NCBI GenBank assembly: GCA_963706905.1
Contig: CAVPNY010000011.1
Span: 310,001 to 374,000 of the forward strand
DNA: 64,000 nucleotides
DNA from: CAVPNY01 sp963706905
GTDB lineage: Bacteria; Chloroflexota; Anaerolineae; Anaerolineales; UBA4823
Direction: 5' to 3'
A program made the translations under genes and the position numbers. Positions 27,912 through 36,400 of this stretch are shown in pieces. The notes beneath the pieces were generated by a model. That model made no database searches. It was not told the DNA's origin and saw only the letters and a list, made by a program, of their open reading frames with translations. Every line of letters begins with the position of its first letter. The first letter of the stretch is position 1.

Positions 27912-28256
27912 GCTATCTCGGCTGAAACTAAGGACAGACACAACTTCTGATCCCGAGATCATGCATGCAGCAAAAGCAGCATTTTTATCGGTATTATCTT
28001 GTTATGGCTAGATCTCGCACGGATCTTGCATCTGCATTTATCAGCATTGAACGATTCTGTCGACATGCCTTTGATTGATATTCAAGAGCCAGCCACCATA
28101 GAACCTGATGCTACACAACGTGTTTGGGGAGCCTTTTTGCCTAGTTCAGATATAGCCCTCTGGTTCACGACTACCTTGCTGGGATGGATTATTACCTGTA
28201 ATCCTTCTCCTGTTTATCCCGATCACGGTACAGCGGGAACGCTCACCAAGCGGAAC
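27912..28256 (-). other. Long 3' untranslated or unassigned region
   Basis: About 345 bp between the stop of the small secreted protein and its terminator. A 104-codon plus-strand frame (27999-28313) is open but has no ribosome binding site, low-complexity content and runs antisense into the neighbouring gene, so I do not call it. The region could be a long 3' UTR or a decayed gene. Confidence 0.45.
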
Positions 28257-28670
28257 TTATTTGTATCGCCACATTTCGCCGGAAGGAGCGTCTGGAATAT
28301 GAACCTTCTCTAAGCCCGGCTCGCCCGAATTTGGTGCATCGTTACCACATGTACACTTGGTGAATGTCAGGCGCAACTGAGTCAAAATATCAACCGTTCC
28401 ACTATCCACCTTATCGCATGACCAGGTGGTGCGCGCATAAACATGCCGCTCAACTGTAAACAGCTTGGTTGAATTCGGTGGGACAGTCAGGTAATAAAAG
28501 AGCGCCGGTTTACCCAACACGTCATAGGTCAAGGAAATGGAGACAGGCTGGCTGGTTTTGTTAATGATCTCCAATCGGGCGAGATCACATTTCGCCAGAG
28601 CGATGGAAGAGATAATTAACAAGGATCCAACAAGCACGAAAACAAGCGCGAAGAGTAGTTTCTTGTTCAT
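28257..28670 (-). CDS. Small secreted protein, single copy of an unnamed beta-rich domain
   Basis: A 137-residue protein with signal peptide (KKLLFALVFVLVGSLLIISSIALA) and, after cleavage, CDLARLEIINKTS..., ALFYYLTVPPNSTKLFTVERHVYARTTWSCD. This domain matches each half of the secreted protein at 61055-61678 (VRLTVENRT / FYYLVIKPES / FTIEPGSYYQTVRACG). The core pattern is a beta-strand I/L-x-N-x-T, a YxxxVxP turn, FTI/V, an aromatic, and a W/A-C residue. An additional Cys-rich tail (FTKCTCGND) follows. Function unknown; likely exported. Confidence 0.75.
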   Translation of the reverse strand: MNKKLLFALVFVLVGSLLIISSIALAKCDLARLEIINKTSQPVSISLTYDVLGKPALFYYLTVPPNSTKLFTVERHVYARTTWSCDKVDSGTVDILTQLRLTFTKCTCGNDAPNSGEPGLEKVHIPDAPSGEMWRYK

Positions 28671-28988
28671 TGTCGTGATTCTCCTTACTCAAGGAACACT
28701 AGGAAGGACAGGGTTTGAGACAGTATTGAGCCGCGTATCGACTACATATCGTCAATAGATCACCTCCCATATTGATGTGCGCTTAATTTTCAAAAAGGGC
28801 GGGATGATCGGTTCAACGCGCCACTAGTTCCGCCCCAAACTCTACAAACAAAATTATAGCTGAACAAAACATTAATGTCAAATTAAAATTACAATCTTGC
28901 GCAAACCAATCTTAGGAGTCAATAAATTGTGGATCAGACATCCATCAATCAAGATAATATTTGTTCCTTTCAAATATGATTAAAATCC

Positions 28989-29017
28989 TTGCAACCTTCC
29001 CAGGAGCATGCTATAAT
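28989..29017 (+). promoter_or_regulatory. Sigma-70-type promoter of rho
   Basis: TTGCAA (28989-28994) and TATAAT (29012-29017) are separated by exactly 17 bp. The resulting leader to the rho start at 29240 is about 215 nt, long enough for autoregulation. Confidence 0.8.
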
Positions 29018-29165
29018 GCCTCTGTTATTTTCCCCAGATGTGCGAGTAAGCATTCGAAAAAGCTTCATTTTTACTCTCTATCCCCCACCGCGCTTATTGA
29101 TTGTTATTAAGAATTGCTGATCTGAATGCATGAGACTCTACGGTAGCCTCGCTTGCCACTGTTAA

Positions 29166-29192
29166 GATGACCGGTGGTGGTCATAGGTCATC
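29166..29192 (+). promoter_or_regulatory. Alternative hairpins in the rho leader
   Basis: ATGACC at 29167-29172 can pair with GGTCAT at 29179-29184 or with GGTCATC at 29186-29192 (with 29166 included). The two pairings exclude each other. The rest of the 28671-29239 gap contains the divergent start region of the small secreted protein and no gene. Confidence 0.35.
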
Positions 29193-29239
29193 TATCAAAA
29201 AATCTATGAAAATTCTAAAAGAAAAAGAGTTAATAATGT

Positions 29240-30521
29240 ATGAGAGTACTTGAGCTAGAAAACACCCCCTTGGATGGTCTTCGCCAGTTAGCCAGAGACC
29301 TAAATGTCCAGAACGCCAATCGCTTGAAGAAAGAGGATTTGATCCTTAAAATTCAACAAGCTGAAGCAGAGCGCGATGGGTTGGAATTGCGGGGAGGGAT
29401 TCTGGAAATTATGAGCGAGGGAATAGGATTTTTGCGTTCAGGACATTACCAGCCTGGTCCATATGATGTTTATGTTTCCCAATCTCAAATCCGGCGTTAT
29501 GGTCTCCGAAATGGAGACTTGGTGATTGGACATGTGCGCCCTCCGAGGGAATCGGAACGGCATTATGGACTGCTTAAAAGTAGAGACGGTGAATGGTATT
29601 GATCCTGAAGAAGCCCGGCATCGCCCCGTATTTGAAGCCCTGACCCCAATTTTCCCCGATGTCCGTTTTGATCTGGAAACAGATCGGTTAACCCTGGCGA
29701 CCCGGGTGATCAACCTGATTACACCGGTTGGGAAAGGACAACGTGGACTGATTGTCTCACCTCCGAAAGCCGGAAAAACTACTATTCTTAAGCAAATGGC
29801 CAATGCGATCTCAACCAAGCATCCCGATGTCCATTTAATGGTTGCATTGATCGGCGAGCGCCCTGAAGAAGTTACCGATATGGACCGCTCCGTTGACGCC
29901 GAAGTAGTTTCTTCGACTTTCGACGAACCCGTAACTTCCCATGTCCGGGTCGCGGAGATGGTCCTGGAGCGTGCCAAACGCCTGGTCGAGATTGGACGGC
30001 ATGTAGTGATCTTGATGGATTCAATCACTCGTCTTGCTCGGGCGTATAACCTGGTCGTAACTCCTTCCGGACGGACTCTTTCAGGTGGGATTGATCCGTC
30101 GGCTTTATATCCACCTAAACGATTCTTTGGAGCCGCGCGTAATATTGAAGAAGGGGGCTCCTTGACAATTCTGGCAACCTGTTTGATCGATACCGGTTCG
30201 CGTATGGACGATGTTGTTTATGAAGAGTTCAAGGGTACTGGAAATATGGAGCTGCACCTGTCTCGTAAATTGCAGGAAAGACGAGTTTTCCCTGCCATCG
30301 ACATTGAGCGGTCTTCAACCCGGCGCGAAGAATTGTTACTTGGACCTGATATTACCCCTCGGGTTTGGTTGATGCGACGTATGTTCGATCAGATGATCAC
30401 TGCTCCCCCTCATGGTGCGGGGTTAGATTCGGCGACAGCTACTGAGGCGATATTACAGCGGTTGGGAAAAACCGCGGACAACCAGGAATTCCTGGAAACC
30501 TTGCACGAGGCAAATTTGTGA
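29240..30521 (+). pseudogene. rho: Transcription termination factor Rho, split by a +1 frameshift
   Basis: The first frame (29240-29602) encodes the Rho_N helix domain (LRQLARDLNVQNANRLKKEDL) and most of the RNA-binding OB fold (GILEIMSEGIGFLRSG). At AAAA 29576-29579 the frame goes wrong: HYGLLKSRDG then stop. The +1 frame gives LKVETVNGIDPEEARHRPVFEALTPIFPDVRF, the expected Rho sequence, then Walker A SPPKAGKTT, LIGERPEEVTDM, and the Q/R-loop region to 30521. Dropping one A restores a protein of about 426 residues. Rho unwinds and terminates RNA. A real disruption of rho would be notable; an extra base in the sequence is the simpler explanation. Confidence 0.88.
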
Positions 30522-31597
30522 GCGATTTTAACTCAAAACCGCCGACAAAATTTGAGCGCTTCTTATTTTGGGGGACCTGGGTATTTGCAATAGCTGCGGT
30601 AGCTGTTGCTGTTTATCTGGGTTGGCGGGTGAGCTCGGCTCGAGCTGAACCTGTTCAAAATGCATTTGAACCAGCGCCAGTCGAGGAAGCAGCCAGCGAT
30701 ATTAAACTTCCTCCCTTGGAGGACGAGCAGGTTTCTACTGCAATTGGGCGGCATCCAAATCTGTATACCGTTATCCCCAACCGTCCGCGCCAGGATGTTC
30801 AGGATTACACAGTGACGACTGGTGATTTAGTTTTTGCTATCGCTCTATCATTTGGGATCGATCCCGAGACCATTCTTTGGGCAAATTATGATACTTTGAA
30901 TGACAATCCTGATCAGCTTTCACCTGGCATGGAATTGAAAATTCCACCAACAAATGGAGTTTTATATGCCTGGCAGGAGGGCGATACACTCAAAGGGGTG
31001 GCTGAACGCTTTGAAGCCAAGGTTGAGGATATTCTTACCTGGTCGGGGAACAAATTGGATCTAACAAATCCGACGATTGAAGCTGGGACGTTCGTTATGT
31101 TGCCGGGCGGCCATCGGGAGTACCGCCAGTGGATTGTACCAACCATTCCTCGCGGTATCGCTGGTGTTTCGAGCAACCTGTATGGTGGAGGCACATGCAC
31201 CGGTGGCTATGAGGGAGCATATGGGACGGGTGGTTTCGTTTGGCCAGCTGATAATCACTATCTGTCGGGCAATGACTATTGGTCCGGTCATCTGGCTATC
31301 GATATCGCAGCCGGCGAAGGCGCTGGGGTATATGCTGCGGACAGCGGGGTTGTTGTATTTGCTGGATCTGCCCTGGGTGGTTACGGAAATATGATCATGC
31401 TTGACCATGGCACTGGGTACCAGACTCTTTATGCTCACCTAAGCTCGGTTGGAGTTGGTTGCGGACAAAGTGTTTATCAGGGCGGTTATATTGGTTCTTC
31501 CGGTAGTACAGGACGATCTACGGGGCCCCATTTGCACTTTGAAGTTCGCTATCTGGGTGGTTTTGTCAATCCATGGTTTGTACTTCCTGCTCCATGA
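30518..31597 (+). CDS. M23 family metallopeptidase with LysM-type repeats
   Basis: A 359-residue protein with GTG start overlapping the rho stop (GTGA). It has one N-terminal membrane helix (WGTWVFAIAAVAVAVYLGW), a linker, two LysM-like domains (YTVTTGDLVFAIALSFGIDPETILWAN; YAWQEGDTLKGVAERFEAKVEDILTWS), and a C-terminal M23 domain with HLAIDIAAG (His, Asp), YGNMIMLDHG and GPHLHFEV (HxH). It is expected to cut peptide bonds in the cell wall outside the membrane. Coupling with rho looks positional only. Confidence 0.9.
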   Translation: MSDFNSKPPTKFERFLFWGTWVFAIAAVAVAVYLGWRVSSARAEPVQNAFEPAPVEEAASDIKLPPLEDEQVSTAIGRHPNLYTVIPNRPRQDVQDYTVTTGDLVFAIALSFGIDPETILWANYDTLNDNPDQLSPGMELKIPPTNGVLYAWQEGDTLKGVAERFEAKVEDILTWSGNKLDLTNPTIEAGTFVMLPGGHREYRQWIVPTIPRGIAGVSSNLYGGGTCTGGYEGAYGTGGFVWPADNHYLSGNDYWSGHLAIDIAAGEGAGVYAADSGVVVFAGSALGGYGNMIMLDHGTGYQTLYAHLSSVGVGCGQSVYQGGYIGSSGSTGRSTGPHLHFEVRYLGGFVNPWFVLPAP

Positions 31598-31647
31598 GAT
31601 ATTGATGATGGTTTCTCAATTATCAACTATGAAGGAATCTTGAATCC

Positions 31648-31830
31648 ATGGCCAAAAACGATCAAGAAGTAATTACAACAACGATCGCGGAGACCGAAAA
31701 TTTCATGGTCTGGCGCGCAGCAGAACCTGATGGCGAGACTACATTCCATCTGGAGTTAAATAATGTAACAGTCCATTTCTTCCAGGAGGAGTGGGATGAA
31801 TTCCTGGAGCTGGTTAGTTTACTGAAATAA
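31648..31830 (+). CDS. Small conserved-looking acidic protein
   Basis: A 60-residue protein with an AAGGA-like ribosome-binding site 12 bp before its ATG. It reads as a compact strand-rich domain (NFMVWRAAEPDGETTFHLELNNVTVHFFQEEWDEFLELV). No known family recognised. It is 50 bp after the M23 gene on the same strand and may be co-transcribed. Confidence 0.6.
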   Translation: MAKNDQEVITTTIAETENFMVWRAAEPDGETTFHLELNNVTVHFFQEEWDEFLELVSLLK

Positions 31831-31835
31831 TTTAT

Positions 31836-33455
31836 TTACTTGGCAATTAATTCCACGTAGGCAATCGCCCCCTGGCAGGCCGGTGTAAAATGGGCTGAGA
31901 CATGTTCCCAGTCCATCGTTTCTCTTAAATTCCAGGTGGTGTGAATGGCAAATGCCAGACAACCTGGACCTCCATTGTAATTTGCCAGGGTAAATCGCCA
32001 CAGATCCTCATATAAACTGATCATCCCCGGAGAGCTCAGCGTAGCATTGGTGATAGTTTGCCCAACCTGGCTGCAGTTCGCCAATAGTCCCTGGGCGAAA
32101 AGCATCACGGATAGATCTGCATAAACCAAATCGACTCCCGAGGGGCAATCCTGACAGTCTGCGTTAGCCTGAATGGCGAGAGCGCCACGCAGGATTGCGC
32201 GTTCGTTCTCCTCCAGGCGCAGGTAGCCCTCAGAACAAACACTTTCTGATAATACTTCCGGGCAGAATTGATCATAGAACGGTTCATTCCACAATAAGAT
32301 GGTATCCGCGCCCAGGTCGGTAATCTGCCCCAGCCCAAACTCCTGTTCCACCCGGAAGATGCCAGGCCAGAATTGGCTTTCTACAGCGAACATGTTCTTC
32401 AGAAGTTGTGCGGGTAGACCGGTTTCTTTGGCAACATCCAATATGCGGGTATCAAATTGATTTTGCCACAGATCAACAATTGGTCTGGCTTTGCTCAACC
32501 CGCAAGCATCGGCATACCCATTCGCCAGCAGTCCATTCGCCGAGCATTCTGAAGCATCAACCAGTCCCTGATTAATTAAGCGGCCAGCCAGGTACTGATA
32601 AGGTTCATCAGAGGCCAGAAAAACTTCCTCGCTGGGAGTTGAAAGCCATGAGGGTGGGCCTCCAACTGGAGGAAAAACTTGCCAGATATCAGCACAGGTT
32701 TCCAAAGGACCGCCCTGCCATTGTGAGCTGATGACATCGACGTGCCAACCGTTGTTGGTCGGCGTTGGCGAAACGCCGCTTTCGACTACGCGGAGCATGG
32801 CAGTGAAATGAGGACTCGAATCGCCAAAACTAGAGTCAGCCCAAAACTCGATAGGCGTCCCGGTTAATGGGGTCGAACGTAACGGGATTTGACAGCGATC
32901 ACCTTCGCAAGTATATGCATTAGATTCATAAATCACATGGATCGCAGTGATTTCTTCATTTGGTAAAGGCTCATCTGCGGTGAGCAGGAGATCGGGGATT
33001 TCCGGACAGAAGTTTTCTGGGGGGACTAGCGTGCAACCTTCCACTGAAAGCCAGACATTTGCTTGAGGCAAATCGACCACAACCTCCTGTTCCCCAGCGC
33101 GAGTTCCCGCCTGGTACAAATATACACCAGGACAAAAAGTAGTCGACTTTCCTTTACTTGCCTGTTCGCAGGGTGGAGTGGAAACCCAAAGGTCATAAAC
33201 CCGTTCGCCGCATTGATCATATATTTCACTGCCTGAAGGCAGGCCTTCGTGATCGATGAGCAATTGGCAGGCCGTTAGGTTATCAGTCCAACGAATTAAC
33301 CACCATTCGAATTCTGTTCCGCTGACAGTGATCGTCGTTTGACGAACCGGCGGTTCTTCTTCTTGGGCGGCGGTAGGTTTTCCCACCCCTGCGGTCAGGC
33401 TGATAAGTAGCAGATAGACGACGAAGTGCGTGTATACTCGTTTTGCCTTGACCAT
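31836..33455 (-). CDS. Secreted protein with lytic-transglycosylase-like C-terminal domain
   Basis: A 539-residue protein with signal peptide (HFVVYLLLISLTAGVGKPTAA). Residues ~30-280 are a Cys-containing, beta-rich region with no known match. The last ~200 residues resemble an SLT goose-lysozyme-type domain: MFAVESQFWPG (catalytic-type Glu), EFGLGQITDLGAD, and TLANYNGGPGC. Such enzymes cleave the glycan strand of peptidoglycan. Many cysteines suggest disulfides. It converges with the small protein gene and diverges from polA. Confidence 0.75.
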   Translation of the reverse strand: MVKAKRVYTHFVVYLLLISLTAGVGKPTAAQEEEPPVRQTTITVSGTEFEWWLIRWTDNLTACQLLIDHEGLPSGSEIYDQCGERVYDLWVSTPPCEQASKGKSTTFCPGVYLYQAGTRAGEQEVVVDLPQANVWLSVEGCTLVPPENFCPEIPDLLLTADEPLPNEEITAIHVIYESNAYTCEGDRCQIPLRSTPLTGTPIEFWADSSFGDSSPHFTAMLRVVESGVSPTPTNNGWHVDVISSQWQGGPLETCADIWQVFPPVGGPPSWLSTPSEEVFLASDEPYQYLAGRLINQGLVDASECSANGLLANGYADACGLSKARPIVDLWQNQFDTRILDVAKETGLPAQLLKNMFAVESQFWPGIFRVEQEFGLGQITDLGADTILLWNEPFYDQFCPEVLSESVCSEGYLRLEENERAILRGALAIQANADCQDCPSGVDLVYADLSVMLFAQGLLANCSQVGQTITNATLSSPGMISLYEDLWRFTLANYNGGPGCLAFAIHTTWNLRETMDWEHVSAHFTPACQGAIAYVELIAK

Positions 33456-33498
33456 CCCACAATAAAAATATCACGTTCTGGTTAGGTTGTCAACGATC

Positions 33499-33527
33499 TT
33501 GCATGGGTTGTCAGCCCATGATACACT
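33499..33527 (+). promoter_or_regulatory. polA promoter with an internal palindrome
   Basis: TTGCAT (33499-33504), 17-bp spacer, TACACT (33522-33527). The spacer region holds CATGGG-N7-CCCATG (33502-33520), a perfect 6-bp dyad lying between -35 and -10, a placement typical for a repressor or MerR-type operator. Confidence 0.5.
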
Positions 33528-33557
33528 CTCAATGTTATCGATATCACTAGGTGAAGA

Positions 33558-36371
33558 ATGCCACCAACCCTTTTCTTACTCGATGGACACGCATTGGCTT
33601 ACCGGACGTATTTTGCATTAACCCGCGGGACGGGTGGCGAGCGTTGGTTGACCCGTTCTGGTGAGCCCACTGCCGGAGTTTATGGTTTTGCGAGTGTGCT
33701 GATGCGCATCTTGGAACAAGAGCGTCCGGATTATCTAATAGTGGCGTTTGATACTGGTAAGACTTTCCGGGATAATTTATTCCAGGATTATAAAGGGACG
33801 CGGGAGAAAATGCCCGATGATTTGGTCGTTCAAATTGAACGCATCCGACAATTGGTTGATGCATTCAACATCCCTCGCCTAGAAGTTGAAGGCTATGAAG
33901 CAGATGATGTCCTGGGCAGTGTGGCAAGGAAGGCCGTTGCTCAGGGGCTGGGTGTGAAGATCATCACGGGCGACCGTGACTTATTGCAATTGGTAGATGA
34001 ACGGATCATGGTCAGCTTGCCAGGCAAATCCCTCGCAGATTCCCGGGATTATTTGGCCGCCGATGTGGTTGATTTGCTTGGTGTCCGTCCAGATCAGATG
34101 GTCGATTATAAGGCCCTGGTAGGTGATAAATCGGATAATATTCCTGGCGTTCCAGGAGTGGGGGAGAAGACTGCCGAAACGCTACTCAAAGAATATGAAA
34201 CATTAGATAATATCTTTGCTCACCTGGGTGATATTTCCGAAAGCCTGCGAAAAAAGCTGGTTGCTGGAAAAGATTTAGCTTATCTAAGCCAGGAACTATC
34301 CCGCATTGTCACCAGTCTAGACTTGCCTCTTGACCTGGAACAGGCTCGGCCAGAGCAATTTGATCCACGCAGGGTTGAATCAATTTTCCGCGAATTGGAA
34401 TTCCGTTCTCTAGTCAGTCGGTTAACTTCGTTAATAGAAACATACAATCGTTCTTCTACTTTGCCTTCAAGCAAGCAACTCTCTCTATTCAAAGAATCTG
34501 TTACACCTAAAGAACCTGTTCCACCCAGTTCTCTCTCCATCGAACAGACACCAATTCCCGCCAGGATCGTTGATTTGCCAGAATTGCTTCAGGAATTAAT
34601 TGCACGTTTAGAGGATGCCGGGCAGGTCTCTGTGGATACTGAAACGACTTCCACTGACCAGATGAAGGCAGATCTGGTGGGAATCTCTCTGGCTGTTGAT
34701 GAGAGCGGAGGATTTTATATTCCAATTGGACATCATAACGCAGGCGGTGCTCAATTGCCTCTGGACACAGTTGTAGATGCGCTCCGAAAACCCTTAACGA
34801 ATAACCGCTTGCCGAAGATTGGGCACAACCTCAAGTATGATTTTGTTGTGCTAGCGAGACACGGGCTGCGGCTCTCACCACTTACTTTCGATACAATGAT
34901 TGCGGAGTGGTTAGTAAACCCAATATCACGCAATCTAGGATTAAAGCACCTGGCTTGGGTACGGTTGGATATCCGCATGACGGAGATTTCGGAGTTGATT
35001 GGGAAGGGTAAGAATCAGCGGAGTATGGCTGATGTGCCAATCCAGGCTGTTGGTGCTTATGCGGCTGATGATGCGGTAGTACCCTTGAAACTGGCTGCGC
35101 AATTGCGGGTGGAATTAGAACAGGCCAATGCGTTCCGACTATTTGATGAAATTGAAATGCCATTGGTCAAAATTTTAGCTGATATGGAAATGGCAGGCAT
35201 TGCGCTGGATGCCAGCTTTCTAGAGCAGATGTCAGCTGAATTAAAAGACCGATTGGCTAAGATTGAAATCGAAATTTATGCCGGGGTCGGGAGTCACTTT
35301 AATTTGAACTCACCGCAACAACTCTCCGAAGCCCTATTTGACCGATTGAATCTCACTCCACCTGATCGCACTGCAAAAACCGCCTCCGGATTTTATTCGA
35401 CAGCAGCAGAAACACTCGAGTCTCTCAAAGGTGCCCATCCTGTGGTGGATCTGGTACTAGAATATCGCGAATTGTCGAAATTGAAGTCAACTTATCTAGA
35501 TGCTTTACCAATCCAGGTAAACCCACAGACCCACCGTGTACATACATCTTATAATCAGACAGGTTCGGTGACTGGACGGATCGCCTCTCAAGATCCGAAT
35601 TTACAGAATATTCCGATCCGTACTGAGCTCGGAAAACGAGTGCGCCAGGCATTTATTGCTGATCCTGGGCATCAGTTGCTATCCGTAGATTATTCACAAG
35701 TTGAGTTACGCATTGTCGCGCATATGGCTAATGACCAGGCAATGTTGGCTGCATTCCGTGCCGGACAAGACATACATGCTACCACTGCGGCGGCAATCTA
35801 CGGTGTGCCTCTTGATCAAGTAACAAAAAGTCAACGAAGTCGAGCAAAAAGCATTAATTTTGGCCTGATTTACGGAATGAGTCCTTTCGGTTTATCCCGC
35901 ACCACCGATCTAACCCTGGCTGAAGCAGAAAATTTCGTCAAGGCTTATTTTCAACAATTTCCTGGGGTTAAATATTACCTTGATGGTATGCGTAAAACAG
36001 CGGCGGAACAAGGATATGTGGAAACTTTACTTGGCCGGCGCAGATATTTCCCAGGATTGAAGAACCAGAGTAATCCGAACATTCGTAACCGGGAGGAACG
36101 TGAAGCGATCAATGCCCCTATCCAGGGGACAGCAGCTGATATCATGAAGATCGCCATGTTAAAGGTTCCCTCCGCTCTAAAGGATGCGGGCTTATCTGCG
36201 AAGATGTTGCTCCAGGTACACGATGAAATTGTGTTGGAATGTCCTGAGGGAGAGATAACCAAAACAGCAGCTCTTGTCCAAAGGGTTATGGAGAATGCAT
36301 ATGAATTAAATGCGCCTCTTGAAACCGAAGCGCGTCGTGGCCCGAATTGGTATGCAATGAAATTAGTTTAA
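33558..36371 (+). CDS. polA: DNA polymerase I
   Basis: A 937-residue protein with all three domains. 5'-3' exonuclease (residues 1-~300): LLDGHALAYRTYFAL, VEGYEADDVLGS, TGDRDLLQLV. 3'-5' exonuclease: VSVDTET with D360 and E362, NLKYDFVVL, and YAADDA, so proofreading appears intact. Polymerase: DYSQVELR (motif A, D711), RSRAKSINFGLIYGM (motif B) and QVHDEIVLE (motif C, D889). Used in repair and Okazaki fragment processing. Preceded by its own promoter; a TPR gene follows after 29 bp on the same strand. Confidence 0.97.
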   Translation: MPPTLFLLDGHALAYRTYFALTRGTGGERWLTRSGEPTAGVYGFASVLMRILEQERPDYLIVAFDTGKTFRDNLFQDYKGTREKMPDDLVVQIERIRQLVDAFNIPRLEVEGYEADDVLGSVARKAVAQGLGVKIITGDRDLLQLVDERIMVSLPGKSLADSRDYLAADVVDLLGVRPDQMVDYKALVGDKSDNIPGVPGVGEKTAETLLKEYETLDNIFAHLGDISESLRKKLVAGKDLAYLSQELSRIVTSLDLPLDLEQARPEQFDPRRVESIFRELEFRSLVSRLTSLIETYNRSSTLPSSKQLSLFKESVTPKEPVPPSSLSIEQTPIPARIVDLPELLQELIARLEDAGQVSVDTETTSTDQMKADLVGISLAVDESGGFYIPIGHHNAGGAQLPLDTVVDALRKPLTNNRLPKIGHNLKYDFVVLARHGLRLSPLTFDTMIAEWLVNPISRNLGLKHLAWVRLDIRMTEISELIGKGKNQRSMADVPIQAVGAYAADDAVVPLKLAAQLRVELEQANAFRLFDEIEMPLVKILADMEMAGIALDASFLEQMSAELKDRLAKIEIEIYAGVGSHFNLNSPQQLSEALFDRLNLTPPDRTAKTASGFYSTAAETLESLKGAHPVVDLVLEYRELSKLKSTYLDALPIQVNPQTHRVHTSYNQTGSVTGRIASQDPNLQNIPIRTELGKRVRQAFIADPGHQLLSVDYSQVELRIVAHMANDQAMLAAFRAGQDIHATTAAAIYGVPLDQVTKSQRSRAKSINFGLIYGMSPFGLSRTTDLTLAEAENFVKAYFQQFPGVKYYLDGMRKTAAEQGYVETLLGRRRYFPGLKNQSNPNIRNREEREAINAPIQGTAADIMKIAMLKVPSALKDAGLSAKMLLQVHDEIVLECPEGEITKTAALVQRVMENAYELNAPLETEARRGPNWYAMKLV

Positions 36372-36400
36372 AGGTCGATGTTCTACCTTAGGGAGGCTGA

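Noticed and set aside
27999..28313. 104-codon plus-strand reading frame upstream of and antisense to the small secreted protein gene
   Set aside because: No ribosome binding site, no recognisable domain, and it overlaps the 3' end of a well-supported minus-strand gene.
29572..29580. Classical -1 programmed frameshift in rho
   Set aside because: The downstream Rho frame is +1 relative to the upstream one, so a -1 slippery heptamer cannot explain it.
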